Source: CAVTJL01 sp963828215 (GTDB lineage Bacteria; Pseudomonadota; Alphaproteobacteria; Geminicoccales; Geminicoccaceae). Taken from it: DNA of 64,000 bases. Where the stretch lies: positions 62,001 through 126,000 of the forward strand of contig CAWHFO010000078.1 in the NCBI GenBank assembly GCA_963828215.1, read 5' to 3'. Below are positions 17,933 to 27,619 of this stretch, one piece after another; within the stretch, counting starts at the first letter, position 1; every line of letters begins with the position of its first letter. The notes beneath the pieces were generated by a model. The model did no database searches and had not been told where the DNA came from. It saw only the letters and a program-made list of their open reading frames with translations. The position numbers and the translations under genes are program-made.

Positions 17933-18992
17933 GGCCGACCAGCCCGCCGGCGCGGTCGACGACCACCACCCCGACCGCGATGCCGGGCCCGGCCTGCTCG
18001 GCTGCGACCTTTTTGGCATGGGCCGCCACCGCGTCGGCGAGCGGCAGGCCGGCTTCCGTCGCGGCGACCAGCGCCTCGGCGGCCGTATTGGCCTCCCGGC
18101 AGGCGGTCACTGCCTGGGGCGAGGCCCCTAGCGTGCCCATGAGATTCGCCAGGGCGTCGAGGTCAATGCGGCTCCGGGCACTGTGCAGATCCAGCCGGCC
18201 TTGGGCCAGCTTCACGAGCTTGCCGAAGCCGCCGGCCAGGGTCAGCCGCGGAACCGGATGGCGGCGCAGATATTTGAGCGTGGCGCCGACGAAATCGCCC
18301 ATGTCGATCAGCGCCATCTCCGATAGACCGAAAAGCTCCTGGACGGCGCGCTCGGAGGTCCTGCCGGTCGCTGCCGCCACATGCTCGAGGCCGGCGGCCC
18401 GGGCGACGTCGATGCCGCGATGGATGCTGTGGATCCAGGACGAGCAGCTGAACGGCACGACCACGCCGGTCGTGCCGAGGATGGAGAGCCCGCCGACGAT
18501 GCCGAGCCGCCCGTTCAAGGTTTTCTCCGCCAGCGCCTCGCCGCCCGGAATGGAGAGCGTGACGATGGAATCGCCGGCCTCTCCGTGCTCGGCCGCAAGC
18601 TCGGCGATCACCCGGGTGATCATGGCCCGCGGCACCGGATTGATGGCCGGCTCGCCGACCGGCAGCACGAGCCCGGCACGGGTGACGGTACCGATCCCCT
18701 CCCCGGCCCGGAACAGGACGCCCGTGCCAGGGGCGGCCCGCTCGACCCTGGCGCGCACGAGACAGCCATGGGTGACGTCGGGATCGTCGCCGGCATCTTT
18801 GACAATGCCCGCCTCCGCCCAGCCGCCGCGCCTCGTGGCCTCGGCCACCGCCAGGACGGCCTCGCCGCCCCGCGGCAGCGGCACGGCCACCGCAGCCGGG
18901 GCCGGCACGCCGAGCACGAGGCCCCAGGCCACCTTGGTGGCGGCAGCGGCACAGGTGCCGGTGGTCCAGCCGCGGCGCAGCGCTCGGGTCAC
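17916..18992 (-). CDS. cbiD: Cobalt-precorrin-5B C1-methyltransferase CbiD
   Basis: 358 residues beginning RALRRGWTTGTCAAAATKVA, the invariant CbiD start motif. It also has KDAGDDPDVTHG, EPAINPVPR, LSILGTTGVVVPFS and AGGFGKLVKLAQG. It methylates C1 of the cobalt-containing intermediate in the oxygen-independent route. This agrees with CbiX and CbiG here and with the absence of CobF and CobG. GTG at 18992 is the start used. A frame from ATG 19020 (MTETPATHAGD) could be a longer N-terminus if one base is wrong. It is divergent from cobB across 84 bases, which should hold promoters for both. Confidence 0.92.
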   Translation of the reverse strand: MTRALRRGWTTGTCAAAATKVAWGLVLGVPAPAAVAVPLPRGGEAVLAVAEATRRGGWAEAGIVKDAGDDPDVTHGCLVRARVERAAPGTGVLFRAGEGIGTVTRAGLVLPVGEPAINPVPRAMITRVIAELAAEHGEAGDSIVTLSIPGGEALAEKTLNGRLGIVGGLSILGTTGVVVPFSCSSWIHSIHRGIDVARAAGLEHVAAATGRTSERAVQELFGLSEMALIDMGDFVGATLKYLRRHPVPRLTLAGGFGKLVKLAQGRLDLHSARSRIDLDALANLMGTLGASPQAVTACREANTAAEALVAATEAGLPLADAVAAHAKKVAAEQAGPGIAVGVVVVDRAGGLVGRAAGW

Positions 18993-19076
18993 CTGCGTGC
19001 GTCGCCGGCGTTTCTGTCATAGTGTGCGCAGGTCATGAAGCGACGCTAACATGGTCAGCAGCCCCGGGCGAAGCGT

Positions 19077-20390
19077 ATGAGCGCGCCTGCCGTCATCCTG
19101 GCCGCGCCCACCACGGGGTCCGGCAAGACGCTCCTGGCCCTGGGCCTGATCCGGGCCTTGCGACTCCGCGGCCACGAGGTGGGCTCGTTCAAGGTCGGGC
19201 CCGACTATATCGATCCGGCCTTTCACAGCCACGCCGCCGGCCGACCCTGCCTCAACCTCGACAGCTGGGCCATGCGCCTCGAGACGCTGGTGGCCCTTCT
19301 CGACGAGACCGGCCGCGACGCCGACCTCGTCATCGGCGAAGGTGTCATGGGCCTCTTCGACGGGGCCGCCGACGGCACAGGGTCGACCGCCGATCTCGCC
19401 GCCATGTTCGGCCTGCCGGTCGTGCTGGTGATCGACGCCGCCGGCATGGGCGCTTCGGTCGCAGCCCTGGTCGAGGGCTTCGCGCGGTTCCGCGATGACG
19501 TCCAGGTCGACGGGCTGATTCTCAATCGGGTCGGTGGGGCGGCGCACGCCGCGCTCCTCCAACAGGCCTGCGACGCCCGCACCTCGACCCCGGTGCTCGG
19601 GTGGCTCGGCCGGCAGGACGAGCTTACGCTGCCCAACCGCCATCTGGGGCTCGTCCAGGCGATCGAGCATCCCGACCTCGAGGGTCTCGTCGAGCGGGCC
19701 GCCGCCGCCGTCGCTCGCGGCATCGACCTCGACCGGCTGCTGCGGATCAGCCGCCACCCCACCGTCGCGGCTCTGGGCGCGCTCGCTCGTCCCCTGCGTC
19801 CGATCGGCAGCCGCATCGCCGTCGCCAAGGACGCGGCCTTCGCCTTCGCCTACGAGAGCGTCCTCGCCGGCTGGCGGCGCCAGGGTGCCGAGCTCGTGTT
19901 CTTCTCGCCCCTCGCCGACGAGCCGCCGCCCGCCGACGTCGACGCCGTGTATTTGCCGGGCGGCTATCCCGAGCTGCACGTGGCAGGGCTTGCCGCCAAT
20001 AGCGCCTTCATGCGTGGGCTCACGGCCGCCGCGGAGCGTGGCGCCGCGGTCTATGGCGAGTGCGGTGGCTACATGGTCCTCGGCCGGGCGCTGGTCGACC
20101 GGGATGGGACCGCCCACCCCATGGCGGGCCTCCTGCCCGTCGAGACGAGCTTCGCCGAGCCGCGGCTGCAGCTCGGCTACCGGCGCGTCGCCGCCCTCGG
20201 CAGCTCGCCTCTCGGGCGCCCTCCGGCCACCTTCCGGGGCCACGAGTTCCACTACGGCCGGGAGACGGCCAACGAGGGTGCGCCGCTCTTCAAGGTCGGG
20301 GACGCACGCGGGCTCGACCTCGGCCGGACGGGCTGTCAGCAAGGCCGGGTCGTCGGCTCGTTCCTGCATCTCATCGACCGCGCCGACTGA
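19077..20390 (+). CDS. cobB: Cobyrinate / hydrogenobyrinate a,c-diamide synthase
   Basis: 437 residues. The N-terminal P-loop APTTGSGKTLLALGL is followed by FKVGPDYIDPAFH, the dethiobiotin-synthetase-like ATPase domain that activates the a and c carboxylates. The C-terminal class I glutaminase half has YGECGGYMVLG, with the nucleophile Cys, and a terminal GSFLHLI with the catalytic His. It amidates cobyrinate using glutamine and ATP. ATG at 19077 gives the normal family N-terminus. It is transcribed divergently from cbiD and is followed by an orphan TRAP binding protein. Confidence 0.92.
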   Translation: MSAPAVILAAPTTGSGKTLLALGLIRALRLRGHEVGSFKVGPDYIDPAFHSHAAGRPCLNLDSWAMRLETLVALLDETGRDADLVIGEGVMGLFDGAADGTGSTADLAAMFGLPVVLVIDAAGMGASVAALVEGFARFRDDVQVDGLILNRVGGAAHAALLQQACDARTSTPVLGWLGRQDELTLPNRHLGLVQAIEHPDLEGLVERAAAAVARGIDLDRLLRISRHPTVAALGALARPLRPIGSRIAVAKDAAFAFAYESVLAGWRRQGAELVFFSPLADEPPPADVDAVYLPGGYPELHVAGLAANSAFMRGLTAAAERGAAVYGECGGYMVLGRALVDRDGTAHPMAGLLPVETSFAEPRLQLGYRRVAALGSSPLGRPPATFRGHEFHYGRETANEGAPLFKVGDARGLDLGRTGCQQGRVVGSFLHLIDRAD

Positions 20391-20454
20391 GGCTGGCGAG
20401 CTGGCGGGCTTCCGCGTAAGCCCCGTTGGGATGAAACCTGCGGGAGACAGGGAG

Positions 20455-21537
20455 ATGCTTCGTCGTCGCTTCGTCGCCGCCACGGCCGCGGGAGCCGTCA
20501 CGGCGGGACTGGCCGCCCCGAGTCAGGCCCAGGCCGTGACCAAATGGAACATGGTCATGCCGTGGCCCCGCAACACGCCCGGGGTCGGGGTCAACGCCCA
20601 GCGCTTCGCCGATCGGGTCCAGGCCATGTCGGGCGGCCGCATCCAGATCAAGCTCTTCGCCGCCAACGAGCTGGTGCCGCCCTTCGAGGTGCTTGACGCG
20701 GTCCAGGGCGGCACGGCCGACATCGCCCACAGCACGCCCTACTACTATGTCGGCAAGGCGCCCGTGCTGAACTACTTCACCGGCGTGCCGTTCGGCTTCA
20801 CGGCCCCGGAGCTCGCGGCCTGGATGTATTTCGGCGGCGGGCTCGACCTCTGGCGCGAGGCCTACGACCAGTTCGGCGTCGTTCCCTTCTATGCCGGCTC
20901 CTCGGGTGTCCAGGCCGGCGGCTGGTTCAGGAAGGAGATCAACAGCGTCGGCGATCTGAAGGGCCTCAAGTTCCGCATCGCCGGGCTGGGCGCCGCGGTG
21001 ATGGCCAAGCTCGGCGTCGACACGCAGACGACCCCGCCGGGTGAGATCGCCCCGGCCCTGCTCTCCGGCGCCATCGATGCGGCCGAGTGGATCGGACCCT
21101 GGAACGACCGCGCCTTCGGCCTTTACAAGGTCGCCAAGTTCTACTATGTGCCGGCCTTCCACGAGCCCGGGCCCGGGCTCGAGATCATCGTCAACAAGGC
21201 CAGCTGGCAGAAGCTCCCGCCCGATCTCCAGGCGATCGTCGAGGCGGCCGCCTCGGCAACGGCCAACGAGACCTATGCCGATTTCGTCTACCACAACGTC
21301 GACTCGTTCCGTCCCCTGCTCGAGGAGGAGGGCGTTCAGCTCCGGACCTTCAACGACCAGATCGTCGAGGCTCTGGCCAAGGCCACGCACGAGGTGCTGG
21401 CCGATCTCGCCACCAGGGACCCGATGACCAAGAAGGTCAACGACAGCTTTGCGAGCTTCCTCGGCAAGGCCGTCTACTACGCCGACAAGTTCGACCTCCG
21501 GATGCAGCAGATGCGCGACATCTACATGCAGGGCTAA
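20455..21537 (+). CDS. TRAP transporter solute-binding protein, DctP family
   Basis: 360 residues with a twin-arginine-like signal (MLRRRFVAATAAGAVTAG, Ala-rich, cleavage after SQAQA). The mature protein shows the DctP core: WNMVMPWPRNTPG, RIQIKLFAANEL, LKGLKFRIAGLGAAVMAKLG and the C-terminal KVNDSFASFLGKAV. ATG 20455 follows a GGGAGA ribosome-binding site; ATG 20431 is a weaker alternative. The family delivers organic anions to a DctQM permease, but no dctQ or dctM lies nearby. It stands alone between cobB and cobT. A cobalamin-related ligand is possible from context only. Confidence 0.88.
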   Translation: MLRRRFVAATAAGAVTAGLAAPSQAQAVTKWNMVMPWPRNTPGVGVNAQRFADRVQAMSGGRIQIKLFAANELVPPFEVLDAVQGGTADIAHSTPYYYVGKAPVLNYFTGVPFGFTAPELAAWMYFGGGLDLWREAYDQFGVVPFYAGSSGVQAGGWFRKEINSVGDLKGLKFRIAGLGAAVMAKLGVDTQTTPPGEIAPALLSGAIDAAEWIGPWNDRAFGLYKVAKFYYVPAFHEPGPGLEIIVNKASWQKLPPDLQAIVEAAASATANETYADFVYHNVDSFRPLLEEEGVQLRTFNDQIVEALAKATHEVLADLATRDPMTKKVNDSFASFLGKAVYYADKFDLRMQQMRDIYMQG

Positions 21538-21546
21538 ATCGCTGGC

Positions 21547-21564
21547 CGCCCGCGTCGGCGGGCG
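21547..21564. terminator. Hairpin between convergent dctP and cobT
   Basis: A perfect 7-base-pair stem (CGCCCGC at 21547-21553, GGCGGGC G-side at 21558-21564) closes a GTCG loop. It lies in the 42-base gap between two convergent genes. No T-run follows on either strand, so it may act as a bidirectional transcript end or RNA-stabilising hairpin rather than a classic intrinsic terminator. Confidence 0.45.
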
Positions 21565-21579
21565 ACGGAGCCCGATCCA

Positions 21580-22611
21580 TCAGCCGTCCCGGCCGCTCAC
21601 GCCCGCTTCTGCGAAGGTCGCCATGCCCGCATGGCAGGCGACGGCGGCTTTGAGGATCGGCACGGCCAGGGCAGCGCCCGAGGCCTCGCCGAGGCGGAGG
21701 CCGAGGTCGAGGAGGGGCTCCAGCCCGAGACGGTGGAGCAGCTTGCGGTGGCCGGGCTCGGCCGAGCGATGGCCGGCCAGGCAATGGGCGATCGCACCCG
21801 GAGCCGCCGCCTCGAGGACAGCCGCGGCGGCGCCCGCGACGAAGCCGTCCAGAAGGACCGGGACGCGTGCCCGGCGGGCGGCGAGGATCGCACCCGCCAT
21901 GGCCGCGATCTCCCGCCCGCCGACGCATCTGAGCACCTCGAGGGGCCGGCCGGCTGCGGCGGCAGCGTGCAGGGCCCGCGCCTCCTCGATGACCTGGGCC
22001 TTGCGGCCGACGCCCGCCGGATCGAGCCCCGTGCCGGGTCCGGCCCAGGCGGCGGCCGGCTCGTCATAGAGCAGGGCCAGAATGGCGGCGGCCGACGTGG
22101 TGTTGCCGATGCCCATCTCACCCACCACCAGAAGATCGTCATCGGGGTCCACGGCAGCGAGACCGACGGCGAAGGCGGCCGCGCACTCGGTGTCGCTCAT
22201 GGCGGCACCCCGGCTGAAGTCGGCCGTAGGCTGACCCGGGCTGAGCTCGACGATCTCGAGCCGGGCGCCCGCGACCTTGGCGAGCTGGTTGATGGCCGCA
22301 CCACCGGCCCGGAAGTTCAAAACCATCTGGCCGGTGACCTCCGCCGGAAAGGCCGACACGCCGCGGGCCGTGACTCCGTGCCAGCCGGCGAAGACGGCGA
22401 TGGTCACCCGCTCCAGCCCCGGCGGATGGCGGCCCTGCCAGCCGGCCAGCCAGGCCGCCAGGAGCTCGAGGCGGCCGAGCGCGCCGGGCGGCTTGGTAAG
22501 CTGGGCATCCCGAGCCCGGGTTCTGCCGATCGCCTCCTCGTCCGGCGCAGGCAGGTCGCGGAGCAGCGGGGTGATGGCGGCCAGGCTGGCCGGGGAAAGA
22601 GAATCGTTCAT
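21580..22611 (-). CDS. cobT: Nicotinate-nucleotide--dimethylbenzimidazole phosphoribosyltransferase
   Basis: 343 residues. Family motifs are RARDAQLTKPPGALGRLE near the N-terminus, VTIAVFAGWHGV, VVGEMGIGNTTSAAAI, TGLDPAGVGRK and, near the C-terminus, HRSAEPGH with the catalytic Glu. It makes alpha-ribazole phosphate from dimethylbenzimidazole and nicotinate mononucleotide for the lower ligand of cobalamin. It is transcribed opposite to cobS, with 107 bases between their starts, so both may share a regulatory gap. No second B12 riboswitch was seen in that gap. Confidence 0.92.
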   Translation of the reverse strand: MNDSLSPASLAAITPLLRDLPAPDEEAIGRTRARDAQLTKPPGALGRLELLAAWLAGWQGRHPPGLERVTIAVFAGWHGVTARGVSAFPAEVTGQMVLNFRAGGAAINQLAKVAGARLEIVELSPGQPTADFSRGAAMSDTECAAAFAVGLAAVDPDDDLLVVGEMGIGNTTSAAAILALLYDEPAAAWAGPGTGLDPAGVGRKAQVIEEARALHAAAAAGRPLEVLRCVGGREIAAMAGAILAARRARVPVLLDGFVAGAAAAVLEAAAPGAIAHCLAGHRSAEPGHRKLLHRLGLEPLLDLGLRLGEASGAALAVPILKAAVACHAGMATFAEAGVSGRDG

Positions 22612-22718
22612 GTCGGGGGAGTTGCCTCGCGGTCAGGGTTGTGCTTCCGAGAGGCGCCTAGTCTGTCCCTGCCGCCTGTTCCTGTCGACGGTCTCTTCGG
22701 ACGAGGCGGAGATCAGCC

Positions 22719-23455
22719 CTGCACGACCTCAAGCTGGCCCTTATCTTTCTCACCCGCCTGCCGCTCGAGATCCGCGGCCAGGTGGCGCTGCGCGACCTCG
22801 CCGCGTCGGTGCATTTCTTTCCGATCGTCGGCGTGCTGGTGGGCCTCGCGGGGGCGGCCGTCTACACCCTCGCTGGGTTCCTGCATCTGCCCTCCTTCCC
22901 GGGCTCGCTGCTGGCGCTCGTGGCGATGATCGGGGTCACCGGGGGCCTGCACGAGGACGGTCTGGCCGACACGGCCGACGCGCTCGGCGCCGGACCGGAC
23001 CGCGAGCGCGCCCTCGAGGTGATGAAGGACAGCCGGCTCGGCACGTTCGGCGTCATCGCCCTCTTCGCGAGCCTCATGCTCAGGTTGGGCGCGCTCTCCA
23101 GCTTCTGGGAGCCGCTCCATTTCGCCGCGATCCTGGTCTGCGCCGCCGCCTCCTCGCGGGCCGCCATGCCCGCCGTCATGCTGTTTCTGCCGAGCGCCCG
23201 AACGACCGGCCTCGCTGCCGGCGCCGGCCGGCCCGAGCAGGACCGGGTGTTGATCGGCATCGGCATCGCGGCCGCCCTCGCCATCGTGCTCTTGCCCTTC
23301 GTGACGGCCCTCTCCTGCCTCGCGGTATCGGCGATCGCGGCGACCGTCGTGGCCGCGCTGCTCGGCCAGCGCTTCGGCGGCTCCACAGGCGACACGCTCG
23401 GCGCCGTCCAGCAATGCGCCGAGATCGCCTTCCTCCTGACCGCGGTGGCGATGCA

Positions 23456-23459
<4 letters not shown>
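22719..23459 (+). CDS. cobS: Adenosylcobinamide-GDP ribazoletransferase (CobS/CobV), apparent CTG start
   Basis: About 246 residues of integral membrane protein. Recognisable blocks are DLKLALIFLTRLPLE, FFPIVGVLVGL and GGLHEDGLADTADALGAGPDRERALEVMKDS, the metal-binding catalytic region. It then has several hydrophobic helices and GGSTGDTLGAVQQ. It joins alpha-ribazole to adenosylcobinamide-GDP. The conserved N-terminus reads back to CTG at 22719, preceded by GAGGCGGAG at good spacing; there is no in-frame ATG, GTG or TTG before GTG 22782, which would delete the first helix. Its stop overlaps the cobA start by three bases. Confidence 0.88.
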
Positions 23460-24247
<788 letters not shown>

Positions 24248-24249
24248 GC

Positions 24250-24265
24250 GGGCGGCACGCCGCCC
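24250..24265. terminator. Hairpin between convergent cobA and a small membrane-protein gene
   Basis: GGGCGG (24250-24255) pairs with CCGCCC (24260-24265) around a CACG loop, in the 21-base gap between two convergent stops. No T-run is present. It is a plausible bidirectional transcript end with modest support. Confidence 0.35.
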
Positions 24266-24268
24266 CGA

Positions 24269-24745
24269 TCACTCCACTTTGGTCGCCGGCTTGGGCGAGG
24301 CCGGGCCGGGTGTCTGATCCGCCTTCGCCGCGGTCGTCGTGGCGGGGGCCGGTGCCGGCGGCAGGGTCATCGAGGCCAGCTTCTGCGCGCAGGAGTCCGC
24401 TACATCGCTGTCGGCGCTCTTCTGTCCGGGCATCATCGCCCAGCCACCCTTCTCGACGACGCCGCTGCGATCGTACCAGTCCTTGGCCTTCAGCGAGACC
24501 AGAACCGAGCGTGCATCCGGAGACGCCATGACCTTGCCGACACAGACGGCCGTCGCGAGCTGATCGCGCGCCTTGGTGGCGGCGCTGGCCGCCATCGAGT
24601 TGGCGCTGCCGCCCGTGACCCAGCCGCCCCAGGTGAAGCCGACGGCGATCGTGACGATCACCGCACCGATGATCGACCAGCCGTAGAGCGCCTTGCTCGG
24701 CCGATACGCCGCCCACCGACTTCCCATGCCGCTCTTGCTTTCCAT
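24269..24745 (-). CDS. Small single-span membrane protein of unknown function
   Basis: 158 residues, family not recognised. After a short basic start (MESKSGMGSRWAAYRPSKAL) there is one hydrophobic segment (about residues 22-42, GWSIIGAVIVTIAVGFTWGGWV). An extracytoplasmic Ala/Ser-rich domain with two cysteines follows (AVCVGKVMAS and VADSCAQKL), perhaps forming a disulphide. The tail is rich in Pro, Ala and Thr. ATG at 24745 was chosen for its GGGAGAGG ribosome-binding site; the frame is open for 49 more codons upstream but without membrane or domain features. It converges on cobA. Confidence 0.7.
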   Translation of the reverse strand: MESKSGMGSRWAAYRPSKALYGWSIIGAVIVTIAVGFTWGGWVTGGSANSMAASAATKARDQLATAVCVGKVMASPDARSVLVSLKAKDWYDRSGVVEKGGWAMMPGQKSADSDVADSCAQKLASMTLPPAPAPATTTAAKADQTPGPASPKPATKVE

Positions 24746-25154
24746 TGCCCTCTCCCGGACTGCCTGGGTTGAAGAGGAGCGCGATAGCCCGGAGCCCATC
24801 CCCTGACGGGGGCGGGTCCGAGCCACGACACTCTCACCTGCGTCCGGATGCGGCGGCTCCGGGTCCGTCGACTGGGCAACGGGTCCCGTCATGCCGTTAG
24901 CGCAATGATCTGCCTCGTCGGGTCCTGCTGGAACGAAAAGAGATTCCTATTATAGGCTTTAACGCCTCTAGAGCGCAGACTTTGAGACCCGAGCCTTGAT
25001 GTGTCGCAGGTTTAATCCTGTCAGCCAGCGCCGGCGAACGCGGGACGCGAGGCCGAGGCCGATCACGGTGCCTCACGACAGCGATGAAAAAAGCTCGTTG
25101 GCCGCGATCTCGGCCGCCGGCTAGGGTCCTGCCTCCCTTGGCTCGGAGCCGGCC
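24746..25154. other. 409-base divergent intergenic region
   Basis: Separates the small membrane-protein gene (minus) from the MFS gene (plus). The middle, around 24940-25020, is notably AT-richer than the surroundings. It contains a palindromic CCTATTATAGG whose minus-strand reading holds a TATAAT hexamer (24949-24954), a possible -10 element. No convincing -35 at proper spacing was found. No tRNA or riboswitch fold was recognised. Confidence 0.35.
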
Positions 25155-26335
25155 ATGATCGATCGACCCGCCGGAGGCGCGCGCCCGCGTCTCGGCGCCG
25201 AGCTGACCGCGGCCGCGACTGGGCTCGCGGCCCTGCTCGTGGGGATCGGCCTCGCACGCTTCGCCTACACCCCGCTGCTTCCGGCCCTCGTCAGGGACGG
25301 CTGGCTCGACGCTCCGACGCCGCCTATCTCGGCGCCGCCAACCTGGCCGGCTATTTCGCGGGTGCCCTCCTCGCCAGGACGATCCTGCGGCTGTGGCCGG
25401 TGCGCCCTGTGCTCCGTGCGAGCATGGCCCTGGCGGCGCTGGCCTTCCTCGCCTGCGCGCTGCGGCTCGGCTTCATCTGGTTCCTGCCGTGGCGGTTCCT
25501 CGCGGGCGCTGCGGGAGCGGTGCTGATGATCGGGGCCCCCGCGACCATCCTCTCGGTGGTAGACGTCGAACGGCGGGGTCTCTATGGAGGCATCGTCTTC
25601 ACCGGCGTCGGCCTCGGCATCGCGGCCTCCGGCACGATCGTGCCACTGATGCTGGCCTATGGCGGCGTCACTCTCGCCTGGACCGCCCTCGGCGCGATCT
25701 CGCTGCTCCTGACGGCCCTTGTCTGGCCCTGGTGGCCCGATACGGGGCCGGCGCGGGCGCGGTCCGGCTGGGAGCGCCCGACCGTGCCGGGCGGCGCCGT
25801 GCTCCTCGTCGTCGGCGTCTATGCCCTGGCCGCCCTCGGTGTCGTGCCGCACATGGTGTTCCTCGTCGACTTCGTCGCGCGCGGCCTGGGCCGGGGCATC
25901 GCCGCGGGCGGAGCCTTCTGGGTTCTGTTCGGCGTCGGCGCGTTGGCCGGGCCCCTGGCCGCCGGCCGGCTCGCCGACGGCATCGGCTTCCGGCTCGCCA
26001 TTCGGGTGGCGCTCGCGATCGAGCTGGCCGGGATTCTCCTGCTGCGCCTCGACCACGGGATGCCGGCCCTCGCCCTCTCGGCCCTGATCGTCGGCGCCAT
26101 GACACCGGGCTTTCCACCGCTCGTTCTGGGTCGGCTGCAGGAGATCCGCGGCCGGCTCGACCCCAGCGCCGTCTGGGGCCTCGCGACCATCGCCTTCGCG
26201 ACTGCCCAGGCCGGCGGCGCCTACGGGCTCAGCTTCATCTATGCCCGCACCGCCGACTACGACCTGCTGTTCGACCTGGCCATGCTGGCAGGGCTGCTCG
26301 GCCTTGCTCTGGCCCTGGGCGACCGGCGACGGTAG
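25155..26335 (+). CDS. MFS transporter, YbfB/YjiJ-like (one frameshift)
   Basis: About 393 residues with around 12 hydrophobic segments. The N-terminus GLAALLVGIGLARFAYTPLLPALV is typical of YbfB/YjiJ-type major-facilitator permeases, which carry the R-F-x-Y-T-P-L-L-P motif in the first helix. The frame breaks near 25310-25318: family sequence resumes as SDAAYLGAANLAGYFAGALLART in another frame and continues to the TAG at 26333-26335. Adjusting one base joins the halves. Substrate is unknown. It precedes the purine-catabolism genes on the same strand by 86 bases, so co-transcription is possible. Confidence 0.8.
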
Positions 26336-26421
26336 CGCGCGTCCGGCGCCGACGGCCGGGCTTGCCCCGCGACCGCGGCGCCGCCACGATGCCGGCGTCA
26401 CCGCAAGGCGTACCGACCGGC

Positions 26422-27619
26422 ATGACCCTCGACCCTGTCCTCCTCGAATGGCTGAACTTCGGTCTCCGCTGGCTGCACGTGATCGCCGGCATCGCCTGGA
26501 TCGGCTCCAGCTTCTACTTCATCGCGCTCGACATGAGCCTCAGGAAGGCGCCGCACGCGCCCGCGGGGGTCGCCGGCGAGACCTGGCAGGTGCACGGCGG
26601 CGGCTTCTACCAGATGCAGAAGTACATGGTGGCGCCGCCCGAGCTGCCGGAGAAGCTCACCTGGTTCAAGTGGGAGGCCTACACGACCTGGCTCTCCGGC
26701 GCCGCCCTCATGATGGCGCTCTATTACGCCAAGGCCGACCTCTATCTGATCGATCCAGCGGTCCTGCCGCTGACGCCCGTCCAGGCGATCCTGATCAGCG
26801 TCGGCTCGCTCGTCGCGGCTTCGTCGTCTACGAGGCGCTCTGCCGCTCGTCGCTCGGCCAGGACGACCGGACGCTGGCGATCGTCGGCTTCGTCCTGCTG
26901 GTCTTCGCCTCCTGGGGCTACACCCGGGTCTTCTCGGGCCGGGGTGCCTTCATCCATGTCGGCGTGCTGATCGGCTCGATCATGGTGGCGAGCGTGGCGC
27001 ATGTCATCATGCCCAACCAGCGCAAGGTCGTGGCCGACCTGATCGCCGGCCGCACGCCTGACCCGCGGCTGGGTCAGGAAGCGAAGCAGCGCTCCCTCCA
27101 CAACAACTATCTGACCCTGCCGGTCATCTTCGTGATGATCAGCAACCACTATCCCGCTGGCCTTCGCGAGTCGCTTCAACTGGCTGATCCTGTCCATCAT
27201 CATCGTCATCGGCTTCGTCATCCGGCATTTCTTCAATGCCCACCACAAGGGCCTGCCGGCACCCTGGTGGACATGGGGCGTGGCGGCTGTGGGCTTTGCC
27301 ATAGTCGATCTGCCTGACGCTCTTCACCCCGGCCACCGTCGCCGCCCGAGATGCCCATCCGAGCTTCGCCGATGCCCAGAACATCGTCATGGGCCGCTGC
27401 AGCATGTGTCACGCCGCCCAGCCGGGCTGGGACGGCATCGCGGTGGCACCCAAGGGCGTCATGCTGGACACGCCCGAGCGGATCCACCGCCACGCGGAGC
27501 AGATCGAGATGCAGGCGGTCCTTACCCACGCCATGCCGCCCGGCAACATCACCGACATCACGCCCGAGGAGCGCCAGGTGCTGGCCGCCTGGGTGCGCGA
27601 CGGTGCCAGGGCGGAATGA
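26422..27619 (+). CDS. puuD: Membrane urate hydroxylase PuuD with C-terminal cytochrome c domain (three frameshifts)
   Basis: About 398 residues after correction. Starts MTLDPVLLEWLNFGLRWLHV and then IAGIAWIGSSFYFIALD, the PuuD membrane domain, with further helices (GFVVYEALCRS, ILSIIIVIGFVIRHFFNAHHKG). The C-terminal ~90 residues carry a cytochrome c motif, GRCSMCH, giving electron transfer from urate oxidation to the respiratory chain. Frame changes: a G missing near 26817, a surplus C near 27155 and a surplus base near 27304. All three are needed to join recognisable segments. The stop overlaps guaD by three bases. ATG 26389 would add 11 unremarkable residues. Confidence 0.82.

Noticed and set aside
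24990..25035. T-arm-like sequence GCAGGTTTAATCCTGT followed by CCA, considered as a tRNA or tmRNA end
   Set aside because: The distance to CCA is too short for an acceptor stem, and no D-arm or anticodon arm pairs upstream.
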